This document shows positions 49,545 through 61,304 of a stretch of 64,000 bases of DNA, piece after piece. The position numbers were made by a program, and so were the translations under genes. This stretch comes from Rotaria socialis (lineage: Eukaryota; Rotifera; Eurotatoria; Philodinida; Philodinidae), in contig CAJNYU010004473.1 of assembly GCA_905331475.1 (NCBI GenBank), forward strand, positions 1-64,000, written 5' to 3'. Each line of letters starts with the position of its first letter. The stretch's first letter is position 1. The notes beneath the pieces were generated by a model. That model did no database searches and was not told the origin of the DNA. It was given only the letters and a program-made list of their open reading frames with translations.

Positions 49545-49870
49545 TTGTTTTTATTAATATATAAACTTTTATTTTGTTTATGTAAAATGAATATATAAAC
49601 TTTTATTGTGTTTATAAATAGATAATTTTTTTTTGTAGATATACTAAATTTTATCTTGTTTGTAAATAGGTTTATTTTTGTTTTGTGAATGTATAAACTT
49701 CTATTCTCTTTACAATATGAAACAAAATGAAGTATGATATATATACATGATGAATGGACATACATAACGAATGAATATGCAGGACGTATATACATAATGA
49801 ATGGATATACATAACGAATGAACATACAGGACGTATATATATAATGAACGTACGTATACGATGCACATAT
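49545..49870. repeat. AT-rich minisatellites
   Basis: Two adjoining tandem arrays. The first (49545-49700) repeats a unit like ATATAAACTTTTATTTTGTT about four times. The second (49740-49860) repeats about 55 bp containing AATGAATGGAYATACATAAC and CAGGACGTATATA twice, then decays. Long minus-strand open frames across it reflect the repeat, not a protein. Confidence 0.65.
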
Positions 49871-51711
49871 ATATGTATACTTTTTTTCCGTTCTGTGACC
49901 AGTCATATGAAAGTTGCCGAAGAAATGAAGAAACACTTGTACATTATAATATATATTGCAAGTTTAATTGTAAAAATAAATTGACTACAAGCACTAGTTT
50001 AGATAGAAACATTTATACAATTACTTAATTGTTTCTAATTTGTTATTACAGTAGAATAATCATGCATAGCAAAATTCTCTTCTTGGTGCTAATATTGTAA
50101 ATATAAGAAGCCAAACCTGGAATGACAACAGTAGAACGACAGCAAACTGTGATCATGCATGTGCATATGATGTTTTACATAATTCAGAAATCATGCTATA
50201 TATCTATAGGAAACAAGTGTCTTTTAAAAGAAAAGAAAACAATTATAGCAGCTAGAACAGCAAATATTCTTTGCAACGAAGAATACAAGTTTCAACTCAA
50301 ACGGACAAGTAGGAAAGCACTTTTTAGTATATTATTCATTTAAAATGCTGAACCAATAATGTAAAGAGAAAGGTTTTTATATTCTAGATGTTTTCATTCA
50401 TCAAATGAGTAAACTCAAAGATATAAATTTTCAAAATCATCCATCAATAAGAAAAATCTGCTAATAATTATATGAAATAACAGCAATAACTAATTAGCTA
50501 CCAGTTATTTGATGATCACGGTATAATCGTTTTGATCTAATGTTGTTTTAAAATGAGTAATATCTACCTGAACAATTACTTAAGAATGTTTATCTTCTCT
50601 TGCTCACGTTAATACAACATCAGAAAAAAATATGCCACGACCTGCAAAATATCTATATTTCTTCTGTAAGATCAAATAGCATGATAATTACCGCCATCTA
50701 TTTCAGATTTTATTTGCAAACCCTAATTTTTGAAAATACAACAATAATAGTTTCCTAAACTAAAAATAATTTTCCTCAAGTTTCAGAAAAATTCATAAAA
50801 TTGAACTGATTGATAAGGTACGGGAGCAATAAGAGTACATTCTGGGTGTGTATCTTTAGGTCATTTGTCATTTTTTGTTTTGTTCTTATATTGTTATTAC
50901 TACATAGACTAGTATGTCCTTAAAAATATCGGCTATGTACCTTAGATATTCCATTGTATTTTTTGAGAAAATTATTTACAGTAAGACTTTTGTTGTCTCA
51001 TTTAGACTTCTACAATCAAAAAAAGTGAATTATTTCAAAAGAAAAAGAGAATAGACTTATTAAAAATGAAACCGAAACTTAAGTGTTCTTTATAATTCTC
51101 ATTTAAAATTCGAGACCTAAAAATTTTCATTCTCAAATAATCATGATTTATATATCAAATATTTTTATAATATAATTAAAGATATTTTTACACAAATAAA
51201 ATGTACAACCGAACAATACATTTTCATTTTCTACATGAAAACAATTACCGGTTCTCTGAAAGAGAATGCATGCCAGTTTTAGTAATAGGTAGCTAGACGA
51301 GATCGCAGCTACGCATTCTATTCAAAAAGTTAATTTGACCTTATTCAGGATAGAAATGTACTCAAATGACGTATAAACCTTGACTTTCACTTGAAGGTTT
51401 GATATATAGAAAAATTTTATTAGATCATTTATTTTAATTTGAATAAGAGTAATCGAAATCACGAATATATTTATTAGAATCATAACATGAAAATCGGCAT
51501 AGTTTTTCTAGTCGTACAACACCAATTAAGAAAAAAAAACCGGTTGACATCATGAAGAATTATTAAACCATTGTGTATCAATGCAAGAATAAAAGAATCA
51601 TTTTTTCTTATGAAGATTTGTAGTTTTCGCAAATGAGAAGTGTATAGAGCGAGTTAAAGATACAAAATAGTAACTAAATGAAAAAGACAAATTTTGTGCA
51701 TTTCTTTGCAG
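49871..51711. other. Gene-free stretch upstream of F-box gene
   Basis: AT-rich with no supported frame. It ends in TGCATTTCTTTGCAG, an acceptor directly before the F-box ATG, so the leader exon (or spliced leader) joins there. Confidence 0.4.
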
Positions 51712-54700
51712 ATGAGTTCCATCTCAAATTTAGAATTATTACCAGATGAGATTCTATTAGAAATATGTAAGTATCTTTTATGCGTCGATGTTTTACTAAG
51801 TTTTAATAATCTGAATACACGTATGACGTGTATGATAAATGATTATTATCATCATGTATCATTACACAAAGCATCCTATATGCAATTTTCTGAGTTATGT
51901 TCCACAATTCTTCCAAAGATTGGCGCACGCATTCAAACATTAATAATCGATAATTGTTATTCAGCTTTACAAGCAATTACATTTCCAAAATATTTCCAAA
52001 ATTCTATGGCCGAATGTTTTCCTCAATTACAAAAAATAACTCTTATTTCATTTCGTCCTGATCCATTATTGGTATTTCTTAAAATTTTGCATAACTTAGA
52101 AAAATTACATACAATTGATACACGCAGTTTATTTCGTGTGCCAACAAATCAACAAACTGAAGTTCTATTAGCATTATTACAAGCTAATAATAATCGTTTA
52201 AGGTCTGTTTATATTGATGACCAATCAAGTCCTTTAAATCCAATAAAAAAGTATTTACCAAAACAAATAACATGTCCAAATATAATCGATTTAAAAATTG
52301 AAATCTCAACCGTATGTGATTTATCTGTTCTACTTTTAATCCTTCCCAATATAATTACTTTATCCGTATCAATACATAAAAAAGACAATTTAGATAATAT
52401 TAATCGAATATTCTCACCATATAAATTAAATTTTTTAACAAAATTCCAATTAAAATCTGTTGAACGATCATGGCGTTTACATGAATTAACTTTTTTATTT
52501 GAAAAATTACCTGCAATTAAATATCTATCATTAAATTTACGAACATCCGATTCAACATTAACAAATGGACAAATTTTAAAAACATGTTTACCAAATACAA
52601 TTGAAGAATTTCATTATGCTATACATTATTTGCCCGAACAAACAATTGACTATTTCGAAATATTAGAGACATGGAAATATAAATGTCCAATAATATGTTT
52701 GTATAATCATATGCAAAATGATTATATGTATTTACATACATTACCGTATTCATCATTTAATTATTTAGAAATATCATCTTCTGTTGCTGAATCAATATTA
52801 AAAAATAAAAATTCCTATGAAAATATTCAAAGAATACATGTTGATTGTGATTTTACATTAGCCGAAGCATTTCCGATACTTAGTTATTGCAGACGAGTAA
52901 AGCATAGCATGATTTGGTTGCATGGAACAGATACAAATAATCAGTTTAATGGAAATTCGGGTAATAAGATATTATCTTGTTTTTATTTTATAATTAGTAG
53001 TGAGCATCAATGATGACAAATGTACTTCAAGTACTTTTCGAAATAAAGAAACGACATTATTTTTTAATGAATGGCAGTATTATTAGGCAAATGTAACGAA
53101 TCGTAAATTATAAAAGAATAACGAGTCATTGGAGATTTTTATATTTTGATTATGGAATAGTCGACATATAGGTCATAGTCTTTGATTATACATTTTTTAT
53201 AAATATATGGTATATCAAAATTTGAGGGAAAAAAACAAGTTGATTTTTTCAATAATATAGTTTTGCATTTTCTTCGAAGTTTTACTCAGTATTACATTTT
53301 TTTACCTATAAGTATTAATAATCATTCGCATTATCTCTAATGCATAAAACCGTCATATTCGAAGTGTTAAAAAGTAACTGTCAGTACAGTCCCTGTGAGG
53401 TTAAAATAAGATGTCAGTGTTTTTATTCTATTTATTTTGCCGTGAATTTCTTCACCATTCTTTTACTTTATCCTTCATAATTGTTATAAGTATGATAGCA
53501 ATGGATGTCACGGACCGGAAGAGCGGCAATCTAAATTGAGTCGCTATCTACGACGAAAAATATTAACGATTATGTTCCGAATGAATTTTTGTACCAAACT
53601 AAATAGCGTCTTGTATAATCGTGCCTATTAACATTCAAAAAAAAGGTAGAAAGAGATTTGAAATTGAAAAGTACAAAAATAATTAACGTGATTCGATCGC
53701 AAGATTTACTTAGCCGGTACTGATGTTTTCAAATATGCTTGAAAAGTTTTATTAAACTGTTCTTTTTCAGAGAGTAAGATTACCATGGAAACGAGAAAGT
53801 TTACTTCTGCACTTGTCTATAACTTAGTTTATTAGAGAATCAATGTAATTTTGAAAGTTTAATATGATTCTAGTGTCATATTGCATTATTTATAAACTCT
53901 TTAAAAATGTTCAGGAACTCACAAACTTCTCGTAAAAGTTTACAAGAATGTAAAAAGATATAATTTTTATTTCTTTAAATGCCATCGATCAAACATAGAA
54001 AACTTGAGAAAATTTTTCAATTTCGATCTTTAACTTTATATAATGTCTAGACTTCATGTTGGTTTCTTCGGAAATGTACTTTCGATTGAGTTGAACTGTT
54101 CTACACTAGAGACGTGCCTCCTTTTAGCTTTCTTATACTTTTTAAATGAAACAGTTTACAATAGAACCAGCAAATTTTTTTATAATTTTCTATTGGCCAT
54201 TTCATTCATGTAAATATTATTTTTAGTTGCAAAACAAGCTCAACAAGAAAAAAACTACCCTCTACCTATAATGTTACGTCTTCTTCGACTTACTCTGGTT
54301 GGTAGTGTACCAAAAGATCTTCATCGTATGACACAAATTGTTCTTGCTGCTCCGAATCTCTTTCGCTTGGATTTAAATTATACCACATTGTTATTTTTAC
54401 TCGATCATAAAGATGCTTGTTTAATACTTCAACGGCGAATAACTGCCCTATCAATCAATAATATGCCACATTGTTCAATAAATGGACGACAACATATTTC
54501 TTGTATTGCGTCCATATTTTTACATCTTCGTCATTTATACATTGATATGAGAGCGTTGGATAAGACTATTGATTTAATGGTTTTATGTTATTTTGATGAA
54601 TTTAGTAAGCAAAACGCACCACTTATTTCACTCTGTGCCGATGGTCGACCATCGAATGAAATGAAAAATGATGCAGAAAAGTGGTTAATAGATCATCGAA

Positions 54701-54771
54701 ATCATCTTCAACATAAACAATTTACAGCGTATTTCAATGAAAAAGCAGATAGATTACTCATTTGGATGTGA
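51712..54771 (+). CDS. F-box/leucine-rich protein, two coding exons with a long intron
   Basis: Exon 51712-52960 and exon 54227-54771 join in phase (G|TT) to 597 residues. An F-box lies at residues 6-50 (LELLPDEILLEICKYLLCVD then VLLSFNNLN). Irregular Leu/Ile-rich repeats follow (FPQLQKITLISF, CPNIIDLKIEIS, LPNIITLSVSIH, PAIKYLSLNL). The second exon gives MLRLLRLTLVGSVPKDLHRM, NLFRLDLNYTTLLFLL and a charged C-terminus ending RLLIWM, which I recall as the usual ending of a large bdelloid F-box family. F-box proteins recruit substrates to SCF ubiquitin ligases through Skp1. The ATG follows immediately after TTCTTTGCAG, so the messenger may receive a spliced leader. The 1266-bp intron is far longer than others here; if it is not spliced, the first exon runs on to a stop at 53013 and the gene is truncated. 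Confidence 0.75.
52961..54226. other. Long intron of the F-box gene, or an insertion
   Basis: It starts GTAATAAG and ends TTATTTTTAG. It is AT-rich with no transposon end or coding frame that I recognise. Its length stands out against the 45-60 bp norm. Confidence 0.45.
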
Positions 54772-55777
54772 GCATGTGTAATTACTTTTGTGCTGCTTCG
54801 ACTGTTAAGCTTTTTTTTGGCTGTTTACAATTTTATTACACCTAAAAAAATTGTTCATGCTACTCATAAAAAGTATATGTATATAATATAAAGCAATATT
54901 CTAATATGATAGAAAATTCGATCAATTTGAATTCTTCCATAAACATGTATAAACTCAATGGATTTATTTACTCAGTATCTTTTTAAATGAATTCTATTTC
55001 TTTCTTTCTAGATGGTTTAATATATAACATCTATGCCTATAAAAGTAAATGAATTGGATGGAGCCGATTCTGGTTTGAAAGAGAAAAAAAGAAAAGAAAA
55101 GAGTCTGACGGTTTGTTTTCAATGGAAACTGAAAAATTGTTACATCTAAGACTATTATGATGACTTTCCCCATTCTAAAATTCGCCTACATGAGATAGAT
55201 TCAAATAAACATAAAAATAAAAATTGAACTTGTATGATAATTCGAATTGAAAAGCAGATCACATGAAAGATAAAATGAAAACATTTGCATCTGAAATGCT
55301 AACATAGATTTATTGATAAAACAATTGAATTTTCTTATCCATTCATACGTTAAAATTCTGTTTATAATCATCAATGAATAAAACAAAACAAAAAAAGGTA
55401 TTTCTTCTGCTGATAGCAGCTTAGTTTTTAACTGATAATGATAATAGTCTATCAGAAAACAAACCGATCAGTCGCACTCCATATTTAGATAGCTATTTTT
55501 GATTCGATTATGCCGCGAGCAAGATTTTATTAGTTGCATTCATCTTTTTCATCTAACATTCATACTTCTTTATTGAATGTGCTACCATTGGTAACACTGA
55601 TCGAATTTCTCTATCAAAGAAATTTGCAGTACGATGAACTTATATTTAACGATGAGAAAGGACAGAACACTGAAGATTTGACGGTTTCACTGCTTCATGA
55701 GGATATATTCTCTTTTGTGGAACTCACATATATTTTCGAAGAAAATGGTGAGTGTAAGTTTAAAAGCGAGATCTTTG

Positions 55778-55778
<1 letters not shown>
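54772..55778. other. Mostly gene-free; possible short coding relic at its right end
   Basis: Non-coding to about 55530. From 55534 to 55778 an open frame (NVLPLVTLIEFLYQRNLQYD then ELIFNDEKGQ) has protein-like composition but runs into the G-run and assembly gap, so neither its end nor its identity can be judged. Confidence 0.3.
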
Positions 55779-55846
<68 letters not shown>

Positions 55847-55878
55847 NNNNNNNNNNCCCCCCGCCACCCCCCCCCCCC
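55779..55878. other. 68-base G run, 10-N gap and C-rich run: assembly gap
   Basis: Positions 55779-55846 are all G, 55847-55856 are N, and a C-rich run follows to about 55878. Opposite homopolymers meeting at a placeholder gap look like low-quality read ends, although a true G/C tract may seed it. Glycine- or proline-rich frames here have no meaning. Confidence 0.9.
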
Positions 55879-56240
55879 ATTACAGACATTAATGAGTTTT
55901 AAATTGAGCTAATTAGGAGCTTGACTAATTAGGCTCCTATTTCTTTCTTTTATAATTACAGGCTACACGAAAAAAGCCATGCTTATCCATTACAAACCAC
56001 AGTAACTAGCTTAGGGTGCCATTACAGACCATAGCAACTAGTCTCTGTCATTGTTAAATACACGGGCTAACAATTAATATTCCATTACAGCCGTAAGCAA
56101 ATAGACAATGATCTAATTATAGGTTTTGGAAATCAAGGTAGGTTTTTCAGATGAACTATTTTAGTAAGTCTAATGGATATATGCGAGTTCTACATTGTAG
56201 CCCCAAAGGGGCTGCGCTAACAAGCTTTTTTACTTGTTTG
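55879..56240 (+). repeat. Second copy of the CTAATTAG / ATTACAGACC / GCCCC-hairpin repeat
   Basis: CATTACAGAC recurs near 55878 and 56010, with diverged forms CATTACAAACC near 55990 and CATTACAGCCG near 56083, each followed by TAGCAACTAG-like text. CTAATTAGG occurs twice near 55909-55932. Near 56187, GAGTTCTACATTGTAGCCCC and AAAGGGGCTGCGCTAACAAG match 36150 with few changes and form the same hairpin. Confidence 0.55.
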
Positions 56241-56752
56241 AACATCAGTGCACTCATGAAAAATTAGCAGCTTTGACTGGATTACCATGTGCTAATATAG
56301 TCTCTAGGCATTTATTGGACCTTCTAGAAATAAAAGTCGCGATAGTTACGTATACTTTTGATGAGAAACATCCCATGTATACATCTACTCTTTGGTTTAC
56401 ATACTTTAATGAATCATCAAGATGAGATTTATTTGTGTGATCATATATAAACCAGCCAGTTGATAGCGATATGAAGATATGAAAAGTAAAACTGACATAT
56501 AAGGAATGGTATAGAAAAAATCGAAACAAAAAATGTCGAAACTAAAAACGTCGAAAAAAATGCCGAAATAGAAAATGTCGAAATAAAATAGATCGAAAAA
56601 AAAATGGTCGAACCAAAAACTGTCAAAAAAAAACTAACCGAAAGATAAAAATATCGAAAAAGTCGAGAATGATTTAAGTAAACAATTTAGCATTGAATTG
56701 TACGCTGCTGGCAGCTGGAGTTATTTTATGATATTTTTCTGATTGTCCATTG

Positions 56753-57025
56753 TACACTGTAAAAGAGGTTCTTCCCTCGGGCACACGGGCATAAACTTTC
56801 AAGGATCTGTGCACAACCTTAAAAGGCTCATCACTAAACCTCAAGGATTTGTACTTTCATGTGAAACCTTTTTAAGTTCCGTCGATTAGTACGAAACGTT
56901 TTAGAATTTTTTCGAAACCTTCAAATAGATTCTTCTCATCTGCCGGGGGAAGAACCTTTTTAGATTTCATATTCTTTGCTGAACCTGTAAGTTCGGTATG
57001 GAACTTAGCTTTTTTCTAGAGTGTA
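56753..57025. mobile_element. Nested 273-bp inverted-repeat element
   Basis: It starts TACACTGTAAAAGAGGTTC and ends GAACTTAGC..TAGAGTGTA, whose complement starts TACACTCTAGAAAAAAGC. An inner pair, AGAGGTTCTTCCCTCGG (56765) and CCGGGGGAAGAACCTTTTT (56943), is also inverted. It lies inside the larger element at 56509-57448 and so inserted later. Confidence 0.6.
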
Positions 57026-57059
57026 TGGCACGACGATCTACAGCGTTCGGATGTTGGCA

Positions 57060-57190
57060 TTGCCGTTAAGAGTACCCACATCCTCATCCGTACCCTCACG
57101 CTCACCTGTTACTCACTCTCATCCGCACAGTCACCCTGATCCTCACTCATACGCACATCCATACTCTCACTCTCATATTCACCCACAATC
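57060..57190 (+). repeat. CTCACNC-type low-complexity run
   Basis: Irregular repeats of CTCAC/CCCAC/CATCC text, period about 6 to 12, on the plus strand. It is not the bdelloid telomere repeat, which is TGTGGG-like. Confidence 0.6.
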
Positions 57191-57854
57191 ATATAGATCT
57201 GATTTTAAACGAGTTCTATTTTTAAAGCACCAATAAAGTTATCTACATTTGAATAATCAAAGCTATCTTATTTTAAAATTTTCGGCATTTTGTTTTCGAC
57301 CAAACTATCATTCAACGCTTTTATGATTCGACATTTTTTTTTTCGTTTCTTTTTTTTTCGATCTTCTTAGCATTCGATCTTTCCAACGTTCGGCGTTTTT
57401 TCTGCCCTTTTAATTACTATTCGACATTTTTTTTTGACCTTTTCTATACATACCGACACAAGTGACTATATTTATTTATAGGCGATGCCGAAAAGTATGA
57501 TTGTAATGATGTTTCATAAAGATCATAATAATGGTTGAAAATAATTATTAACAATCGTACTCATTTAACCTTAATGCTAGAGAAATAGATCGAATAAGTC
57601 GCTTTCGAAAACAATCCCTTGATGGAGTCTAGCAATAATTACAGATTAGAAGGTGTCAAGTTGAACTGATAGTTGTGTCTCGAATTTCTGCTCTATTATA
57701 ACCTATGCTTTTCATGATTTACTGAAATAAGAAAAATCTACAGCAACAACATATTTTACATAATTTGACTGAACTCGATTATTATTCAACGCTAAAACAA
57801 TGAGTGCATGACAAATCTTAGTGATAATATGATTGAGATTTTCTAAAAAAAACC

Positions 57855-58188
57855 TGTCACCTATCCACATATAGATAGATAGAACCTTTGGTCACGGAGG
57901 CCTTCATGAGTTGAATATGTTCAATGAGAGAGACATGACATCTCGGCGCTCGTTGGGTGACCTGCAGGGCCACCACGCGCCGAGGCTTAGGTAAAGGTGT
58001 GTGTAAAACCTTTGGTCATGTAACACCTGTGACTACGACTTTTAGTCACGGTCTCGGAGTTTTCTTAAAACTAGCCGCAGTCAGGCGTGACCGTGATCGT
58101 TACCGTGAGGCTACTATCTAGTCATTTATCTACTTATCTATTTATCTATTTACCAATGTACGTATCTATCTATACGTGGAGAGGTGAC
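57855..58188. mobile_element. 334-bp inverted-repeat element
   Basis: The left end GTCACCTATCCACATATAGA then TAGATA pairs with the right end TATCTATCTATACGTGGAGA then GGTGAC. The interior is GC-richer than its surroundings and repeats GGTCACGG, GGTCATG, AGTCACGG and CGTGACCGTGA. A TATC run adjoins the right arm. No coding frame. Confidence 0.7.
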
Positions 58189-58363
58189 ACTTTGATTTTT
58201 GGAAAATTTCAATGATATTATCACTGAGATATGTCATGTATTGAAAACAATGAAATAGAGGATTTGTGATTTATAAAAATTTTCTATTATCAAAACGAAT
58301 CATTCATCTTTTCTATGATTAATTATCAGATCGTGTATCTACGATTCTCATGCCAGGTATTAA

Positions 58364-59470
58364 CCCTTTCTGCCAATTTTTGAATTGGCAGAGCGTCACA
58401 AAATTTCTGCCAATTGGCAAAAGTGTGTTGTAATTGGCAGCGTGTCTTATGATTTTCTGCCAATTGGCAGGAATGGCTATGAAACTATAAACTCGAATTT
58501 CTAAATTAACTTAAAAAAATATTTTCGACTAAACTTAAAGATACATTTTTATTCTGTTATGGTTTATGAATTGTCGCTTCCTTATTTAATTTATTATGAA
58601 TTTCAATGAACATCGAAGATTTTTGATCCGATTTACTTTATAGAATAATTCTCGCAACAGAACGAGTAATTCACTTTTCAACGGAATACAATTTGATGGG
58701 TGACATAACAAGCGAAAATAATATTTATATATTAACAAATTAACAGAGGTCGACAATGAAGAAGTTGTGATCTACAAACAAGAATAATATGATTAGATTA
58801 GAGGAAGAAAAGAGTGAATGTACAAATTCAGTGCACTTAGAAAATAAAATATTAGTTAGAAGTAGAGAGTGGAACAAAGCCCAGTCGAGTATAGTAGTAG
58901 AGACGAGAAATAAAACACATCTAATGACCTTTGCGGATGAAAGGAAAAATAAAAATGATGTGAAAATGTGATAAATACTCCAGTATTGATAAATTATAAT
59001 CAGTAGGACTGTACATGAATACAATTTAGTTCAGTAAGTTGGCTATTCAGAAAGAGAATGTCGGTCCATTAATTCAACAAACTAAATTAGTTAGACCGAT
59101 AGAAACACGAAAAAGAGAAAAGAGAAAAAGAAAGAGGTAACGATAAAATAGAGAGATTCAATGACTCATAGCCATTTGAAAAGATGAAATCAGTCGTATT
59201 CTATCAAGTTTCTTCTTTCATATTTTCCTATTATAATCGAGCAACATCTTTTACCTATAGAAATAATATTAACTTAAGTAACCCGCAAGTTTCCATGGGC
59301 GATTTTTTGCCAATGGGCAGAGATGTCTGTGACATACTGCCAATTGGCAAAAAGTACTATAGTTGGCAGAACGTCAGAGGGCGATTCTGTCAATTGGCAG
59401 AATGTCACTGTCTTTCTGCCAATTGTAATAACGTAATTGGCAGAAAGGGGAATTGGCAGAGTGACAAAGA
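58364..59470. mobile_element. Possible element bounded by CTGCCAATTGGCAG palindrome clusters
   Basis: Cluster one (58364-58475) and cluster two (59300-59470) each carry several copies of the 14-bp palindrome CTGCCAATTGGCAG or its halves. The outer edges ACCCTTTCTGCCAATT (58365) and, reverse complemented, CCCCTTTCTGCCAATT (near 59440) face each other. Between them is AT-rich DNA of about 800 bp without a credible gene. Confidence 0.55.
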
Positions 59471-61304
59471 TCCCTCATGCCATAGAAGGAACGACGGCCT
59501 TACATAAAAATCAACATGAATTGGTGAGAAGGAGAATTCAACATGAAGTGAAAAAGAAAATTATCACTTGATACTTTAATGACTCAAAAAATTCTTAAGA
59601 TTTTAATATAGTGTGAATTTGAGTATTTCTCGCTACATTTACTTTTCATGTCTATAAATGCGTACTGTTATTTGACAGTGACAATACAAGGCTCCTTGAA
59701 AATTGCATTAGGTAAGTAATTGATGCGAAGCAGAAGCTTTTATGTAGTCCGTCGGGAGTTTACTTTTTTTCTTTTACTTTATCGACGTACGTATTACAGT
59801 TTAATTTTTTATATCTTGATGATCACGAGAAGTAAAAGTCATAGGAAAGTCATTAAAACATAAGGTAGAAGTATCGTGATTGAACTTCTTACACCTGTTC
59901 TAGAGTCTTCAATCTGAAGTTCCATTCACTCACAAAGGTGGTTCCAAGATGACGAGAAAATGAAAGAAATTTATGAAGAGATAATTAAAATGACGTCATC
60001 GACATATGCTAGCCACTATAGTCTATTCATTTACAGCTGATTTTAGATAATGAACCATGGAGATAATTAATTGATCAATGGAAATCTATTCTTAAGAATG
60101 TATCGCTAAGTAAAAATACAGTTTTCTGAGTGACGAATTGCATCATGACTACATAAAATGTATTCAAGATTTCTCTGAATTGAAGATTTTTCGTGAAGAT
60201 CCGAAGTTTTGCTTTGTATCGCATTTTGTATACGAGTGCAACCACGATACTATCTAAGTATTTTTTGATCAGCATCAAACTGAAAAAGCCTCACCTGGTG
60301 TTTCATGCTTATGAACTAAAAGGATTGATATAATTGCCTCGCTAAACATACACATATCATTAATGATAAATGAGATCTGCAGAATGTCTTTTAAAAAATA
60401 GAAATGGCTCACATGCTACGACATCAAAAAGAAATGCTTTTAAGCAAAAATACACAAGGATAATTATTTGAATTCATAGAAAATCAGCGACATGAAAACC
60501 CTACATTCATAAATACCTTCACAAGTAGAAGTCCAAAGAGCCAGAATACCCAGACAATAATCATAGAATATTCTGTTAACCGTTCAATAAATATTGTCGT
60601 AGCCTGTAGGAGTAAGAATAATAAATATTCGATGTATGCTTTTATTTTTTCGCTAATTTCTCAATTGATTCGTTCAGTTCTTTACTCTTGTAAACTCTGA
60701 CATATGCAAATTCTATTGCTGAATGCAATGATCACAATTTTATATATATTCTATTTAAAAAATCTCATAAATAAAAAATTGCTTGATTACCATTTTCTTG
60801 TGAACTTTTTTTCCTCAGATTTCCGGTATGAGTTCTCATATGCTATTTGACGTTAGATGAGTAAGAATAAAAATGATTAGATAGAATCGTAAGTAAAGAT
60901 AGCTTTAGGATATCCAAATTTTGATTGAAATTAATCTGCATATACATGTATATATGTTTACTTTATAATATTTTATAGTTAAGTGAACATTACGAGTATC
61001 CATCGGAGAGATTCAAATAGTGAAGATATTTAAGAATTTTACTTATATATTATCGACGATAATGAGTTTATCATTTTCCGACGACATAACTCATAAAAGT
61101 ATGTTTCTTATATTTTGTGTTAAATTCAGATTATTTTTCTATCGGATTGAGGGTAGTGCTGAGTTCAAAATTTTTAGCTTGAATCATCGTTGATTAATAA
61201 TTAAACATAGAGAGCTACATAGAATTATTCTTAATCAATCTAATAACATATTGATATTAGAAAAAAAGGGCTTATTCTGGTTTTTGTCCACGTATTTTCA
61301 GTAA
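59471..61304. other. Gene-free stretch
   Basis: AT-rich with no coding frame or repeat I can support. Short open frames (for example at 60075-60278 on the minus strand) show no family. Confidence 0.4.

Larger units (their letters stand above)
56509..57448. mobile_element. About 940-bp inverted-repeat element with TCGAAAAAATG minisatellite arms
   Basis: The left end GGTATAGAAAAAATCGAAAC and the reverse complement of the right end GTATAGAAAAGGTCAAAAAA match. Both arms (56515-56680 and 57280-57440) consist of many degenerate repeats of AAAAATGTCGAAA, in opposite directions. The core contains a second, separate element at 56753-57025 and the simple C/T/A-rich run at 57060-57190. No coding capacity. 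Confidence 0.65.

Noticed and set aside
49481-49936. 151-codon minus-strand frame rich in Tyr, Ile and His
   Set aside because: Its repeats follow the underlying minisatellites.
55534-55902. Glycine-rich 122-codon frame
   Set aside because: The glycine part is translation of the G homopolymer and the N gap; only the first 80 codons could be real and have no family.
58740-59024. 94-codon hydrophobic minus-strand frame
   Set aside because: Complement of a purine-rich stretch inside a suspected element; no family.
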